This document shows positions 17,301-22,288 of a stretch of 29,046 nt of DNA, piece by piece. This stretch comes from a virus: the IMG/VR virus record IMGVR_UViG_3300022866_000033, positions 1 to 29,046 of that record. One strand, written 5' to 3'. The position numbers and the translations under genes were made by a program. Position 1 is the first letter of the stretch; each line of letters begins with the position of its first letter. The notes beneath the pieces are model-generated. The model searched no databases, was not told where the DNA came from, and saw only the letters and a list, made by a program, of their open reading frames with translations.

Positions 17301-18368
17301 AGCAGCGCCGCCGACTGGAATAGCGCCTCCGGTAACTGTTAAAATATCTCCAACAAAGTAGTTGGTACCGACACTGTTAATTACTAACGTGTCCACACTC
17401 ATTCGGACTTCGCCTGCAAATCCTGAACCGGATTCGGGACTTGTTTCGATACTTGATAATGTACAAGTATTAACACCATTATCGTAGGTTAATAGTTTCT
17501 TGTATGGGCCAATCTCTAGCTTTGATTCTAATACTAACTCTTCAGCTCGGCGAAGTGCTGCTTCTAATGTTTTATAGGCATATGCTAATGCACGACCTTG
17601 TAGTGCTTTACTAACACCAACTCGAGCATCTTGCCCAGAGGTTGCAACATACAAGTTTGCCACGCTACCAAAAGATGAATTATCGACATATCGTTTTGTT
17701 GCAGCAACAAGACCGTTGTAGTTAACGTCGTCATCTGGTTCCGGATCTCGAGAAAGAATTAGCGGACCGCCCATACGTCCAAATGCAGAACTTACTAACC
17801 CTGTTGCTGGGTCGATAGCAGTTGCTCCGCCTAGTGAAATTTTGCCGTCAACATATCCTTTGTTAGCAGCTAATCTAACGGCTGTTGATGCAGACTCATT
17901 ATGATCTGCTGAAAGCTGCTCTCTAGCATCGATAACTTCAGCTTGAACACGCAGATCTGGCAGGTTGCCAATAGGGTGTATTTTACCGCCGAAGAATGCA
18001 TTTAGTGATCCTCCTAGCGCCGGAAACGTGTCTGATGAAATTGACGAGAACGCTGAGTTAAGAGTAATTTCATTTTCGTTGGTAGTATAGTCAATAGTAA
18101 TACCTGTTCCGCCTTTTAGAGACTTGAACGTGACTCCTGACTCGGTATTGTTAACTGTTACTAGTGGAGTAAGCCCAGTTTCTGGATCATTCTGTCCAAC
18201 ATACGAAACTGGAGAATCATCTAATCCAATAAAGGTTAGTTTTTCACCGAGTCCAAGTGAACTGTATAGTTCTCTAAAGTTGTCGTTTACTTTTCTAAAC
18301 GAGTCGCGAATACTATCGCCTGTGCCGTCGTTACCTACAACGCCTACGTCAATTTGTTTACGGGCCAT
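11331..18368 (-). CDS. Giant tail-fibre/appendage protein (2345 aa)
   Basis: The largest gene of the window and very likely a main host-recognition fibre. Order of parts: residues 1-40, the shared N-terminal module (NDGTGDSIRDSFRKVNDNF); about 240-285, YVATSGQDAR...AYAYKTLEAALRRAEE; 320-480, a Gly-rich insert; about 568-605, VESGVYEENYPLKVPQNVSI, the usual opening of a pectate-lyase-like beta-helix. In the middle there are four diverged repeats of 'TCTIS..AP.VI.L..H....G..I.F...G.LP.G......Y.V...L....F', typical of phage fibres. The last 130 residues (YSADLAEFYEGD, VALQGRVPC, KKGDMLVTS, IEIAVGRT) resemble the C-terminal, Peptidase_G2-like autoprocessing/trimerisation domains of phage appendages. 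A late box GCTAAATA is 31 bases upstream. Exact position in the virion is unknown. Confidence 0.85.
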   Translation of the reverse strand: MARKQIDVGVVGNDGTGDSIRDSFRKVNDNFRELYSSLGLGEKLTFIGLDDSPVSYVGQNDPETGLTPLVTVNNTESGVTFKSLKGGTGITIDYTTNENEITLNSAFSSISSDTFPALGGSLNAFFGGKIHPIGNLPDLRVQAEVIDAREQLSADHNESASTAVRLAANKGYVDGKISLGGATAIDPATGLVSSAFGRMGGPLILSRDPEPDDDVNYNGLVAATKRYVDNSSFGSVANLYVATSGQDARVGVSKALQGRALAYAYKTLEAALRRAEELVLESKLEIGPYKKLLTYDNGVNTCTLSSIETSPESGSGFAGEVRMSVDTLVINSVGTNYFVGDILTVTGGAIPVGGAAATIEVLSTLTTPGAISTFRIISTGVYSGLPGAVGNATTISTSAAPAGISAIGAGATFNITYKVNSISITNVGSGYSLVSVRIAGGSGAGAFGTAVVSGGTISSVTITDQGSGFTTLPSLEVNLPRFAIFTDGQRTDFTGDVTTNTPQAIRGRDIREGLFLRGENSGALAQILAHDGSLDSLGNELFDVDIKVGAFEIDEPVAYGDVTKSIQITILVESGVYEENYPLKVPQNVSIVGNEFRRCIVRPRIGTSSSPWAFRKFRRDLVIDGLTTAVDSPFGYHYLQDPSQPVYPKINNPGDYIAASALIQLNRSFMQEEVSGWIANQIANNVAPFTTAFEYDVNLCKRDIGLIIDALTFDLEYGDYNRTISAGLKYYQSASARIAITTQLSETLASIDHLNELIQQVITNTAVATTYQLLYPQTIDRAFAAEINADTVITDLITAIKDVMDGSGSVNYPKENNQMDVFLANDACRWQAITAQGHGGFMLVLDPEGQVQAKSPYAQECASFSQSTNRQVFAGGKFVDGFTGNLQFDHDASDATFTRLTVSGLERLPKLPASFLVDDSVFRINYVRDFVYSTAGSTATFVLDETTPFIRAAGGQTCTISNGDPAVITVVEHRLQPGATIIFSVSAGGGLPAGIIADKEYYVVADGLTNNTFNITATFGSIVKVATTSSGTGTFAYQRKYELLMPGNRSMLSNDFTQINDLGYGLVATNGGLIEAVSMFTYYCHISYYSINGGQIRSVGGSSAHGNYALVAEGADPLEVPTPTTVYEEFSQRAKCYFPSATYANTIDGLFIFVYGYEYTPLGSSELEIDHGGIIYRYPVSNVTTADLPAGVARLNIGGGGGVTIGGLFAQVPNDTVLTIRNNGQILLTGDLAEVAVRPSTGLKLRETEDNVYRVLQFTQYADSNAPYDVSVTVADPAVFKILLTITDIATNLCTTSGNHKLRVGDVVIPTSSSNGLLADTTYYVIGVPEYNQFYLSLTVDGASPTLGDGSSLYIQAAKSHKLVENYTLQLSNPVLRNVIITGTAGQFSCSATTLVVGNSITINGFNSGTGSIAGFVNEVVYYIIATNGTTTFTLSASPGGSAITTTAGTPVGLTYTGVLPTPLTNDNQFYWVLTDGLTETEFKVATLKNGTPVAVTALGSGTFGYELYGLTRTTTRENYNYNDLTIYQPGDFTDDYPTGRTCTISIAAPSVISLVAHGFVAGDVIKFESTGVLPTGVTSNNNFHVISAGLTTDQFQISFSPGGDAQDTSGTQSGTQTVGKVTGQVGNLTFAVIPVAAQERSRVAGSKFVFLGEEYIIDNYQSEAVTNKSYARLVLSRPLVDSLVAYQNSYTIKSAVAIRTNGAIGSLTIRISLTRVTSHDLLEIGTGSYADTNYPSEIYGASVNAVNASQETDERDVGRCFYVTTDQFGNFSVGPFFRVDQGTGTVTFAASIALSNLDGIGFKRGVPVSEFSTDSGFTDNATDSVPTENAARIYIERRLGITHDGGTVTASQLIPTVSGGFMSLDGQLGMKGPMNLNNNKITNLIDPVNPQDAVNLQSLTFANFQNTVITTPTTGQLLSFTGSGDAAINVTITGDVTATRTSSDLNIQINSDTIINSDVKSDAAIVQSKLAMTAASARVNATGIVQADLGLASFDSAQFTATDGWLTVKDNGLVITKIAQIATKTVLGNSGLNTANVSAVTFANVIDLGLAVKKNQYSGTGILRRTNGSSSSSDGDYVMIEAAAGSSASVEASKLIARDSNGDFGGRNIDISQVKVDTNLSIDGATTATGGYLRYYGYDSGGGILISNGSLATDKTTNYWNDSHIFKTQNGVSFAPITVSSIQTTAITTGSNTDSGTITGRWTLTGTSPNESRLQSTYSADLAEFYEGDKDYEVGTVLVFGGDKEVTITDKQGDPRVAGVVSDTAAFVMYDACPGFKNLVALQGRVPCRVVGKIKKGDMLVTSRISGVAVAAGSDVKVGTVVGKALVEYDSDHIGTIEIAVGRT

Positions 18369-18398
18369 GTTTAATCCTAAGAAATATGGTTACTCTAC

Positions 18399-18406
18399 TA
18401 TTTAGC
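18399..18406 (-). promoter_or_regulatory. Late-type promoter box (GCTAAATA)
   Basis: GCTAAATA on the minus strand, 31 bases before the start of the 2345-residue fibre gene in the divergent intergenic region. The CTAAATA form is the one I recall as typical of T4-like cyanophage late promoters. It could drive the whole structural block down to 5700. Confidence 0.65.
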
Positions 18407-18426
18407 CCGAAGTTTTATAAACCTAA

Positions 18427-18434
18427 TGTAAATA
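18427..18434 (+). promoter_or_regulatory. Late-type promoter box (TGTAAATA), leaderless arrangement
   Basis: TGTAAATA on the plus strand ends four bases before the ATG at 18439. If initiation occurs about six bases past the box, as in T4 late promoters, the mRNA would begin at the start codon. The same TGTAAATA precedes the next plus-strand gene. Confidence 0.5.
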
Positions 18435-18438
18435 CAGT

Positions 18439-18726
18439 ATGTTCCTTACTACACAAACAGAAATAATTCAGCATACTAGAACTAGCAAACTAGGCAATGC
18501 TCATACATACAGCCGTCAGAAAACAACAGCACTATTTCGTTGCGACAACTGTGATACTAACTTTACTAGAGAGTTGAAGAAAATAGATCGTAAGAGATTA
18601 AGTAATAACTATTTTCACGTTTGCTCAAGCTGTGATGCTAAAAGATTTGCACAGCGTATTGGAGTAGAGCAGAAAAAGATTTGGGACTTGCCAGCTAGCA
18701 CCACTTTACCGGTGGGTAAGTATTAA
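18439..18726 (+). CDS. Zinc-ribbon-like small protein
   Basis: 95-residue basic protein with two CxxC knuckles (RCDNCD with C35/C38 and VCSSCDAK with C62/C65), separated by a Lys/Arg-rich helix, so it very likely binds one zinc ion. The C-terminal half (AKRFAQRIGVEQKKIWDLPAS) resembles the end of small zinc-finger proteins seen in T4-like cyanophages. DNA or RNA binding is plausible but not shown. No Shine-Dalgarno sequence precedes the ATG, and a late-type box lies immediately upstream. It is the first of two plus-strand genes in an otherwise minus-strand window and is divergent from the giant fibre gene. Confidence 0.8.
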   Translation: MFLTTQTEIIQHTRTSKLGNAHTYSRQKTTALFRCDNCDTNFTRELKKIDRKRLSNNYFHVCSSCDAKRFAQRIGVEQKKIWDLPASTTLPVGKY

Positions 18727-18731
18727 TCTAG

Positions 18732-18739
18732 TGTAAATA
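18732..18739 (+). promoter_or_regulatory. Late-type promoter box (TGTAAATA)
   Basis: TGTAAATA on the plus strand, 23 bases before the ATG at 18762 and just after the stop of the zinc-ribbon gene. The leader would contain the strong AAGGAGA ribosome binding site. Confidence 0.6.
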
Positions 18740-18761
18740 GAAGTCCTAAGGAGATTTCGAT

Positions 18762-19022
18762 ATGATCGGATTTATTAAAAAACTATTTGGCGTTAAGTCA
18801 CCAGAAGCAACAACGCCAGTTATCAACCCCGCAGTAGACGCAGCTAATTCAGCACCGTATAAAGTACCAGAGCCCGCAGCTATTACACCAATTCCGCTAG
18901 TAGCCAAAATTACGCCAAAGAAAAAGCCGGTACCTAAAAAGCAACAATTTGCTAAGAAAGCACCAGCTGTTAAAGCACCAGCTAAAAAGACAGTACCAAA
19001 AAAATCAAAGCCCGCGGCTTAA
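18762..19022 (+). CDS. Lys/Pro/Ala-rich small basic protein
   Basis: 86-residue protein. An N-terminal amphipathic stretch (MIGFIKKLFGVK) is followed by an Ala/Pro linker containing YKVPEPAA and a strongly basic C-terminal tail of KKPVPKK, KAPAVKAPAKK and KKSKPAA repeats like histone H1 or bacterial histone-like tails. Such tails bind nucleic acid or acidic surfaces; the N-terminus could touch membrane. Similar small proteins occur in cyanophages without known function. The start has a strong AAGGAGA site ten bases ahead. The end of the gene overlaps the convergent UvdE gene by 18 bases. Confidence 0.78.
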   Translation: MIGFIKKLFGVKSPEATTPVINPAVDAANSAPYKVPEPAAITPIPLVAKITPKKKPVPKKQQFAKKAPAVKAPAKKTVPKKSKPAA

Positions 19023-20030
19023 TCGCTGTTGGTATAAAGTAGAACTCGAAATATTTTTACCTTTTGATTCACACATAATATCGTGTGTATCTGAAAAGCT
19101 CAGAGCCCAATCGTTCACTGCTGTATTCCAGTAAAAGTTCGAGTGTGCTCGGAGCTTTTGCTTTTTGTAGCCCTGTGTTAATAGAGATGGAAGATCAGGA
19201 ATGATATTCTCAGGGTGATCGACTAACCAGTCTTCTCGTGATACACTATAATGAATAACAGGGCGGACACCGCGCCAGCTATCGATCACACGCTTACATC
19301 TATCGTCGGAGGCTTGAATGTACTCTCCTGTACGGATCCAGTGGTGGTGTATGTCAAGCACAAGGGCGCAGTGCTTTTCAAGTTCGAGACTGCTTTCGAT
19401 TCCCCAACACATTTCGTCGTTTTCGATAGTGATACAGTTTCTTGCTTCTGGGGACAATCTTGGGAGGACGTCGATAATACCTTGGGGACCTTTTCGACCC
19501 GATATGTGTACATTGATCTTAAAGTCCTGGAAACTCTTGCCGTATCCCATCCAGCGAACCATGTCTGTATGATATTCAAATTCCTCTATAGATCTCTCTA
19601 CAATCTCCGGAGTTTCTGATGCTAGTACAGTAAACTGGCCGGGATGCATAGATAAGCGAACATTCTTCTTTCGAGCTAACTCGCCAACTTCTCCAAATGC
19701 TTTTTCGCAATATGCTCGTACATCGGCACTCTTCCAATACTTACCCCAAACTGACTGAGTATAAACAGGAAGGATATCGCTGCTGAGCCGTACCATTCTA
19801 AGATTTTCATCAAGGTCTCCTACGCGATCAACCAGCTTGCGAACTGCTTCGATATTGCCTACCATTAGATCATAGAGCTTTTGTTCTGCTACTTGCTTTG
19901 TTTGTCTATTTAACCAGGCCACTGTAGTGCTGCCTGTGTTCAATGCCTTGCATTCGTCCGTAGGTTTAATCCCTTTTATTTGATCAGGGCGATCAATCCA
20001 TTTACAAGCAAAGCCAATTCGTTTAATCAT
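19005..20030 (-). CDS. uvdE: UV damage endonuclease (UvdE/UVDE family)
   Basis: 341-residue TIM-barrel endonuclease that nicks DNA 5' to UV photoproducts, starting an alternative excision repair. Conserved UVDE motifs in order: IGFACKW at the N-terminus, MVRLSSDILP (79-88), RLSMHPGQF (125-133), INVHISGRKG (172-181), TIENDE (201-206), VLDIHHHWI (224-232), IHYSVSRE (259-266) and DTHDIMCESKGKN (314-326), which supply the His, Asp and Glu metal ligands. It is essentially full length. The start overlaps the lipoprotein stop by eight bases, and the 3' end overlaps the convergent basic-protein gene. In a marine phage this may protect or repair phage DNA in sunlit water, in the role that T4 gives to DenV. 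Confidence 0.95.
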   Translation of the reverse strand: MIKRIGFACKWIDRPDQIKGIKPTDECKALNTGSTTVAWLNRQTKQVAEQKLYDLMVGNIEAVRKLVDRVGDLDENLRMVRLSSDILPVYTQSVWGKYWKSADVRAYCEKAFGEVGELARKKNVRLSMHPGQFTVLASETPEIVERSIEEFEYHTDMVRWMGYGKSFQDFKINVHISGRKGPQGIIDVLPRLSPEARNCITIENDEMCWGIESSLELEKHCALVLDIHHHWIRTGEYIQASDDRCKRVIDSWRGVRPVIHYSVSREDWLVDHPENIIPDLPSLLTQGYKKQKLRAHSNFYWNTAVNDWALSFSDTHDIMCESKGKNISSSTLYQQRLSRGL

Positions 20031-20184
20031 GATTTATTATGTCCGGAGTTATTAGGTCAATTGTGTTTACTACAGTCTTACCTGCATAGATAACAGTGGA
20101 TGCAGTTACATCCACAACAGCTACCACGGTAGAGCAACCAGTAAGAGCTAAGGATACAACTAATAGATATGCTGTAACTTTCAT
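20023..20184 (-). CDS. Small lipoprotein (53 aa)
   Basis: Short gene easily missed because of its length. It encodes MKVTAYLLVVSLALTGC followed by a Ser/Thr/Val-rich mature part ending TIDLITPDIINHD. The first 17 residues form a complete lipoprotein signal peptide: Lys2, hydrophobic core, and lipobox L14-T15-G16-C17. Cleavage before Cys17 would leave a 36-residue lipid-anchored peptide on the inner or outer membrane. Translation is coupled on both sides: a TAATG junction with the gene upstream and an eight-base overlap (ATGATTAA) with uvdE. Small phage lipoproteins can block superinfection or act in lysis (Rz1), but the Pro-rich character of Rz1 is absent and no Rz partner is visible. Function unknown. 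Confidence 0.82.
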   Translation of the reverse strand: MKVTAYLLVVSLALTGCSTVVAVVDVTASTVIYAGKTVVNTIDLITPDIINHD

Positions 20185-20579
20185 TAATATAACTGTGGTT
20201 CATTTGTGGGCTTACCTTGCAAAGCCATCCAAATCTCTTCTGCTTCGGTAAGGATAATTTCGTAATCTGCTAATATCGATCTACGAGTCTGTTCGGGCAA
20301 ATTGCACCAAACTTCAACATTGTTGTAGCTACCTTTTGTTTCAGGAGGCATACATTCTTCGATCCAATCGGCTAATGCTTTAAATGCTTCTACAGTATTG
20401 TTAGGATGACTAGCACCAATAGCACGGCGAAAGTCGTTGGCTAGAACTGCTGTAAAACAACTGCCAGGATTAAATCCGTGTACAATATAGTTGTACATAG
20501 GGTCAGCAAAGTCCTTGGGCACTGCCCAACGTTCAAAAGTTTTTAGGATTTTATTGCGGCTGTACTGTGTTAGTTTCAT
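20184..20579 (-). CDS. Conserved hypothetical phage protein (131 aa)
   Basis: Soluble, mostly helical protein without a recognised domain. Distinct stretches are VPKDFADPMYNYIVHGFNPGSCFTAVLANDF (residues about 20-50, in two parts), ADWIEECMPPETKGSYNNV (70-88) and a C-terminal helix LADYEIILTEAEEIW. The stretch with FADPMYNYIVHGF and PGS looks strongly conserved-family-like, and I think similar proteins occur in other phages, but I cannot name a function. It follows the WYL_2-like gene, overlapping it by 29 bases, and is TAATG-coupled to the lipoprotein gene. Confidence 0.7.
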   Translation of the reverse strand: MKLTQYSRNKILKTFERWAVPKDFADPMYNYIVHGFNPGSCFTAVLANDFRRAIGASHPNNTVEAFKALADWIEECMPPETKGSYNNVEVWCNLPEQTRRSILADYEIILTEAEEIWMALQGKPTNEPQLY

Positions 20580-20853
20580 CTTTTACTTTCACTGAGATAA
20601 AATTAGCAAGGCGGAAACTACGCCATTCTTTTTTGTCCGTACACCAGACATTCATAATATCCGGATTAGGCTTCTTTACTTTGGCAACTTCGCCTTCTGT
20701 AAGTACTTTGGGTTCAGGAGTTGGCGGAACAATGTCTGCACGTAGAGTGCAGGGCATTTCGCGCTGCTCGCCATTAATTTTGGTAAACATAATTACGCAC
20801 TCGTTTTCAAGAAGCAGAGTGTGTAAAGCTTCGGAAGTAATAGTATTTGTCAT
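20551..20853 (-). CDS. WYL_2/DUF2693-like protein
   Basis: 100-residue protein starting MTNTITSEALHTLL. The core VIMFTKINGEQREMPCTLRAD (residues about 20-40, in sequence) followed by NPDIMNVWCTDKKEWRSFRL and FISVKV fits the phage family DUF2693 (WYL_2, Sm/SH3-like beta barrel), small single-domain proteins of unknown role. A Pro/Glu-rich linker (PPTPEPKVLTEGEVAKVKKP) separates the two halves. A longer open reading begins at TTG 20871, but the ATG at 20853 is much better. There is no ribosome binding site, and a perfect promoter ends six bases ahead, so the mRNA would be leaderless. First gene of the operon ending in uvdE. Confidence 0.78.
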   Translation of the reverse strand: MTNTITSEALHTLLLENECVIMFTKINGEQREMPCTLRADIVPPTPEPKVLTEGEVAKVKKPNPDIMNVWCTDKKEWRSFRLANFISVKVKDETNTVQPQ

Positions 20854-20859
20854 ACTACT

Positions 20860-20888
20860 ATTATAGCACAATTACTTCCAGTTGTCAA
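20860..20888 (-). promoter_or_regulatory. Consensus sigma70-type promoter, leaderless arrangement
   Basis: Minus strand TTGACA (20883-20888) and TATAAT (20860-20865) with 17 bases between them. The -10 box ends six bases before the ATG at 20853, so the expected start of transcription is at or next to the A of the start codon. The box pair overlaps the end of the glycosyltransferase gene. Confidence 0.88.
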
Positions 20889-21672
20889 CTACAAATTTAT
20901 CTTTAACATCCTGCGGTTTTGGATCACCGTGGAATACTGTGACACAACAGTCTTTTGGAGGATCAATTGAGTTTTGGGTTGTTTTGAATTGTCGCTTGCC
21001 GTTTAATACTACGAGCTCTTCTCGACTGCGTATTTCCCACTTGTAACTCTGTATCCAGGTCTTTGGCCAAAACTTAATACGGTCTTTTGCCAACTTCCAA
21101 ATCCAATCTTGATCCCCGGGAAGTTTCATAGCAGCTTTTGGATCTGCCTTAAATTGTTCCCAGATAAAGTTTTGAGTTCCGTGGTTCCAGCACATAGTGG
21201 AACTGTTTAGGCTATTCCAATTTGCATAAAACTTTCTGTTAAAATCGTGGATGCCTAAAAAATCATTAGATCTTTCAGTAACTAATTTATCAATATTATT
21301 GTGTATAACAATGTCTAGATCAAAGTATAAAATTCTGCCCGATAACGAAAGAGCAGGATCGAACATGTGAACTTTATGCCACCAACCTCGAGCATAGTTT
21401 GCATTTGGTTGTACAATACTTCTAACACCTTCTATACACTGGTGATCATCAGTTAGACAAACAAACTCGTACGGAACGGTCATATGTCTAGAGACCATAT
21501 TTCTAAGTCTTTCTACATACTCCCGTCCGTATCGCGTACCAAATCTAACACAGATAACAGTTACTTTAGTTAAACAACTAGCATCAACAGTAGTAGTTGG
21601 CTGACTAACTTCGACCAATTTAGCCAAACTTTTCCTCAGTCGTTTTTGTTCTTTAGTTTCCAGTATTACCAA
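20872..21672 (-). CDS. GT-A fold glycosyltransferase
   Basis: 266-residue protein with a GT-A nucleotide-sugar transferase layout: VTVICVRFGTRYG (about 37-49) as the first beta strand and nucleotide-binding loop, FVCLTDD (70-76), ILYFDLDIVI (114-123) with the metal-binding DLD motif, and a late HGDPKP that fits the conserved His-Gly region of GT8-like enzymes. GDQDWIWKLA lies where the acceptor-side Asp is expected. Possible targets are phage DNA bases, virion proteins or host surface glycans. The reading frame has no early ATG; the first suitable codon is TTG at 21672, preceded by GGAG ten bases upstream. It follows the QueD-like gene by 38 bases. Confidence 0.85.
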   Translation of the reverse strand: MVILETKEQKRLRKSLAKLVEVSQPTTTVDASCLTKVTVICVRFGTRYGREYVERLRNMVSRHMTVPYEFVCLTDDHQCIEGVRSIVQPNANYARGWWHKVHMFDPALSLSGRILYFDLDIVIHNNIDKLVTERSNDFLGIHDFNRKFYANWNSLNSSTMCWNHGTQNFIWEQFKADPKAAMKLPGDQDWIWKLAKDRIKFWPKTWIQSYKWEIRSREELVVLNGKRQFKTTQNSIDPPKDCCVTVFHGDPKPQDVKDKFVVDNWK

Positions 21673-21690
21673 TGTCTAACTACTCCTGCA
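21670..21690 (-). promoter_or_regulatory. Ribosome binding site deciding a TTG start
   Basis: Minus strand AGGAG near 21683-21688 stands about ten bases before TTG 21672-21670. With no in-frame ATG until roughly codon 59, after the first beta strand of the glycosyltransferase fold, TTG is the likely start. Confidence 0.55.
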
Positions 21691-21710
21691 ATAATAAACC
21701 ACCGTGTTCA

Positions 21711-22160
21711 TTAAGCCTCGTAAACTGCGCTGTTGGAACCATGTTCTGCGCACTCAACTCGTACACAATAACAACGATTATTAGTCTTTTCGCGTATCAG
21801 TGCGTCGGCAAAGTTGAATGCATGTTCTGCAAACTTCTCTGCACCTACACCATCAAAGATTCTAATCTCTACCAGATCTAATGCTTCTAGTTCTTTAAAT
21901 TTTTCTAAATGTGGATCTTGTTTATCCAATGCCAGTTTGTGATCAAAGTGATCTTCGAGCCATGCCTTAAGCGGTTTAAGTCCACCGAAGTCTACTGCCC
22001 AGTTCTTGTCATCTAATTTATCACATCCAAAGGTAAATGTAAACGCTAAACTGTAACCATGTAACAAATGACAGTGACTGTGATCTGCGTTAGGTTGACG
22101 GAATACCGCTGACAGCCCAATGTTGTGTCCGTAATGTTTTATTGAATAAAATTTTGCCAT
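21711..22160 (-). CDS. QueD/6-pyruvoyltetrahydropterin synthase-like protein
   Basis: 149-residue T-fold enzyme of the PTPS/QueD family, which convert 7,8-dihydroneopterin triphosphate to 6-carboxy- or 6-pyruvoyl-tetrahydropterin (queuosine/7-deazaguanine or pterin routes). Family landmarks: SHCHLLHGYSLAF (28-40) with the expected catalytic Cys30 and His34, VDFGGLKPL (56-64), FDHKLAL (72-78) with His74, VGAEKFAEHAF (105-115), and VRVECAEHGSN (133-143). Two of the usual three zinc-ligand His positions look replaced (Phe20 and Tyr36), so metal binding must differ. 7-deazaguanine DNA modification is known in phages, but no folE, queE or queC is visible here. It has a long leader of about 95 bases and an AAGGAGA site. 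Confidence 0.85.
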   Translation of the reverse strand: MAKFYSIKHYGHNIGLSAVFRQPNADHSHCHLLHGYSLAFTFTFGCDKLDDKNWAVDFGGLKPLKAWLEDHFDHKLALDKQDPHLEKFKELEALDLVEIRIFDGVGAEKFAEHAFNFADALIREKTNNRCYCVRVECAEHGSNSAVYEA

Positions 22161-22259
22161 CTCTAGTCTCCTTAATGAATGAGCAAGTTTGACGACATGC
22201 AGAGTTTATATAGCGGGATGAATGACGTAGAAGTCCGCTGTGTGTATGTGTTATGTACT
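22161..22259 (-). other. Long 5' leader of the QueD-like gene
   Basis: About 95 untranslated bases between the promoter and the ATG at 22160, by far the longest leader in this compact region. It ends with an AAGGAGA ribosome binding site. A short possible stem (AGCGG paired with CCGCT around 22210-22240) is visible. I cannot match it to a preQ1 riboswitch. Confidence 0.4.
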
Positions 22260-22288
22260 ATTATATAGTACCGGTATTTATAAGTCAA
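22260..22288 (-). promoter_or_regulatory. Combined sigma70-type and late promoter
   Basis: Minus strand TTGACT (22283-22288) and TATAAT (22260-22265) spaced by 17 bases. A perfect T4 late box TATAAATA (22275-22282) sits inside the spacer, directly after the -35 element. The site overlaps the end of the upstream gene and serves the QueD-like and glycosyltransferase genes. It could work early and late. Confidence 0.75.

Noticed and set aside
19251-19619. Three overlapping open frames on both strands within uvdE
   Set aside because: UvdE motifs run through the whole region; the others are shadows favoured by codon usage.
20854-20871. TTG start at 20871 for the WYL_2-like protein
   Set aside because: The six additional codons cover the -10 box of a perfect promoter and would precede the transcription start.
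22188-22215. Plus-strand TTGACG with TATAGC as a promoter
   Set aside because: Spacing is only 14 bases, the -10 is poor, and no plus-strand gene follows.
22161-22259. preQ1 riboswitch in the leader of the QueD-like gene
   Set aside because: Only a five-base-pair stem is visible and the sequence does not fit the conserved loop and A-rich tail of preQ1-I as I know them. A covariance-model search would settle it.
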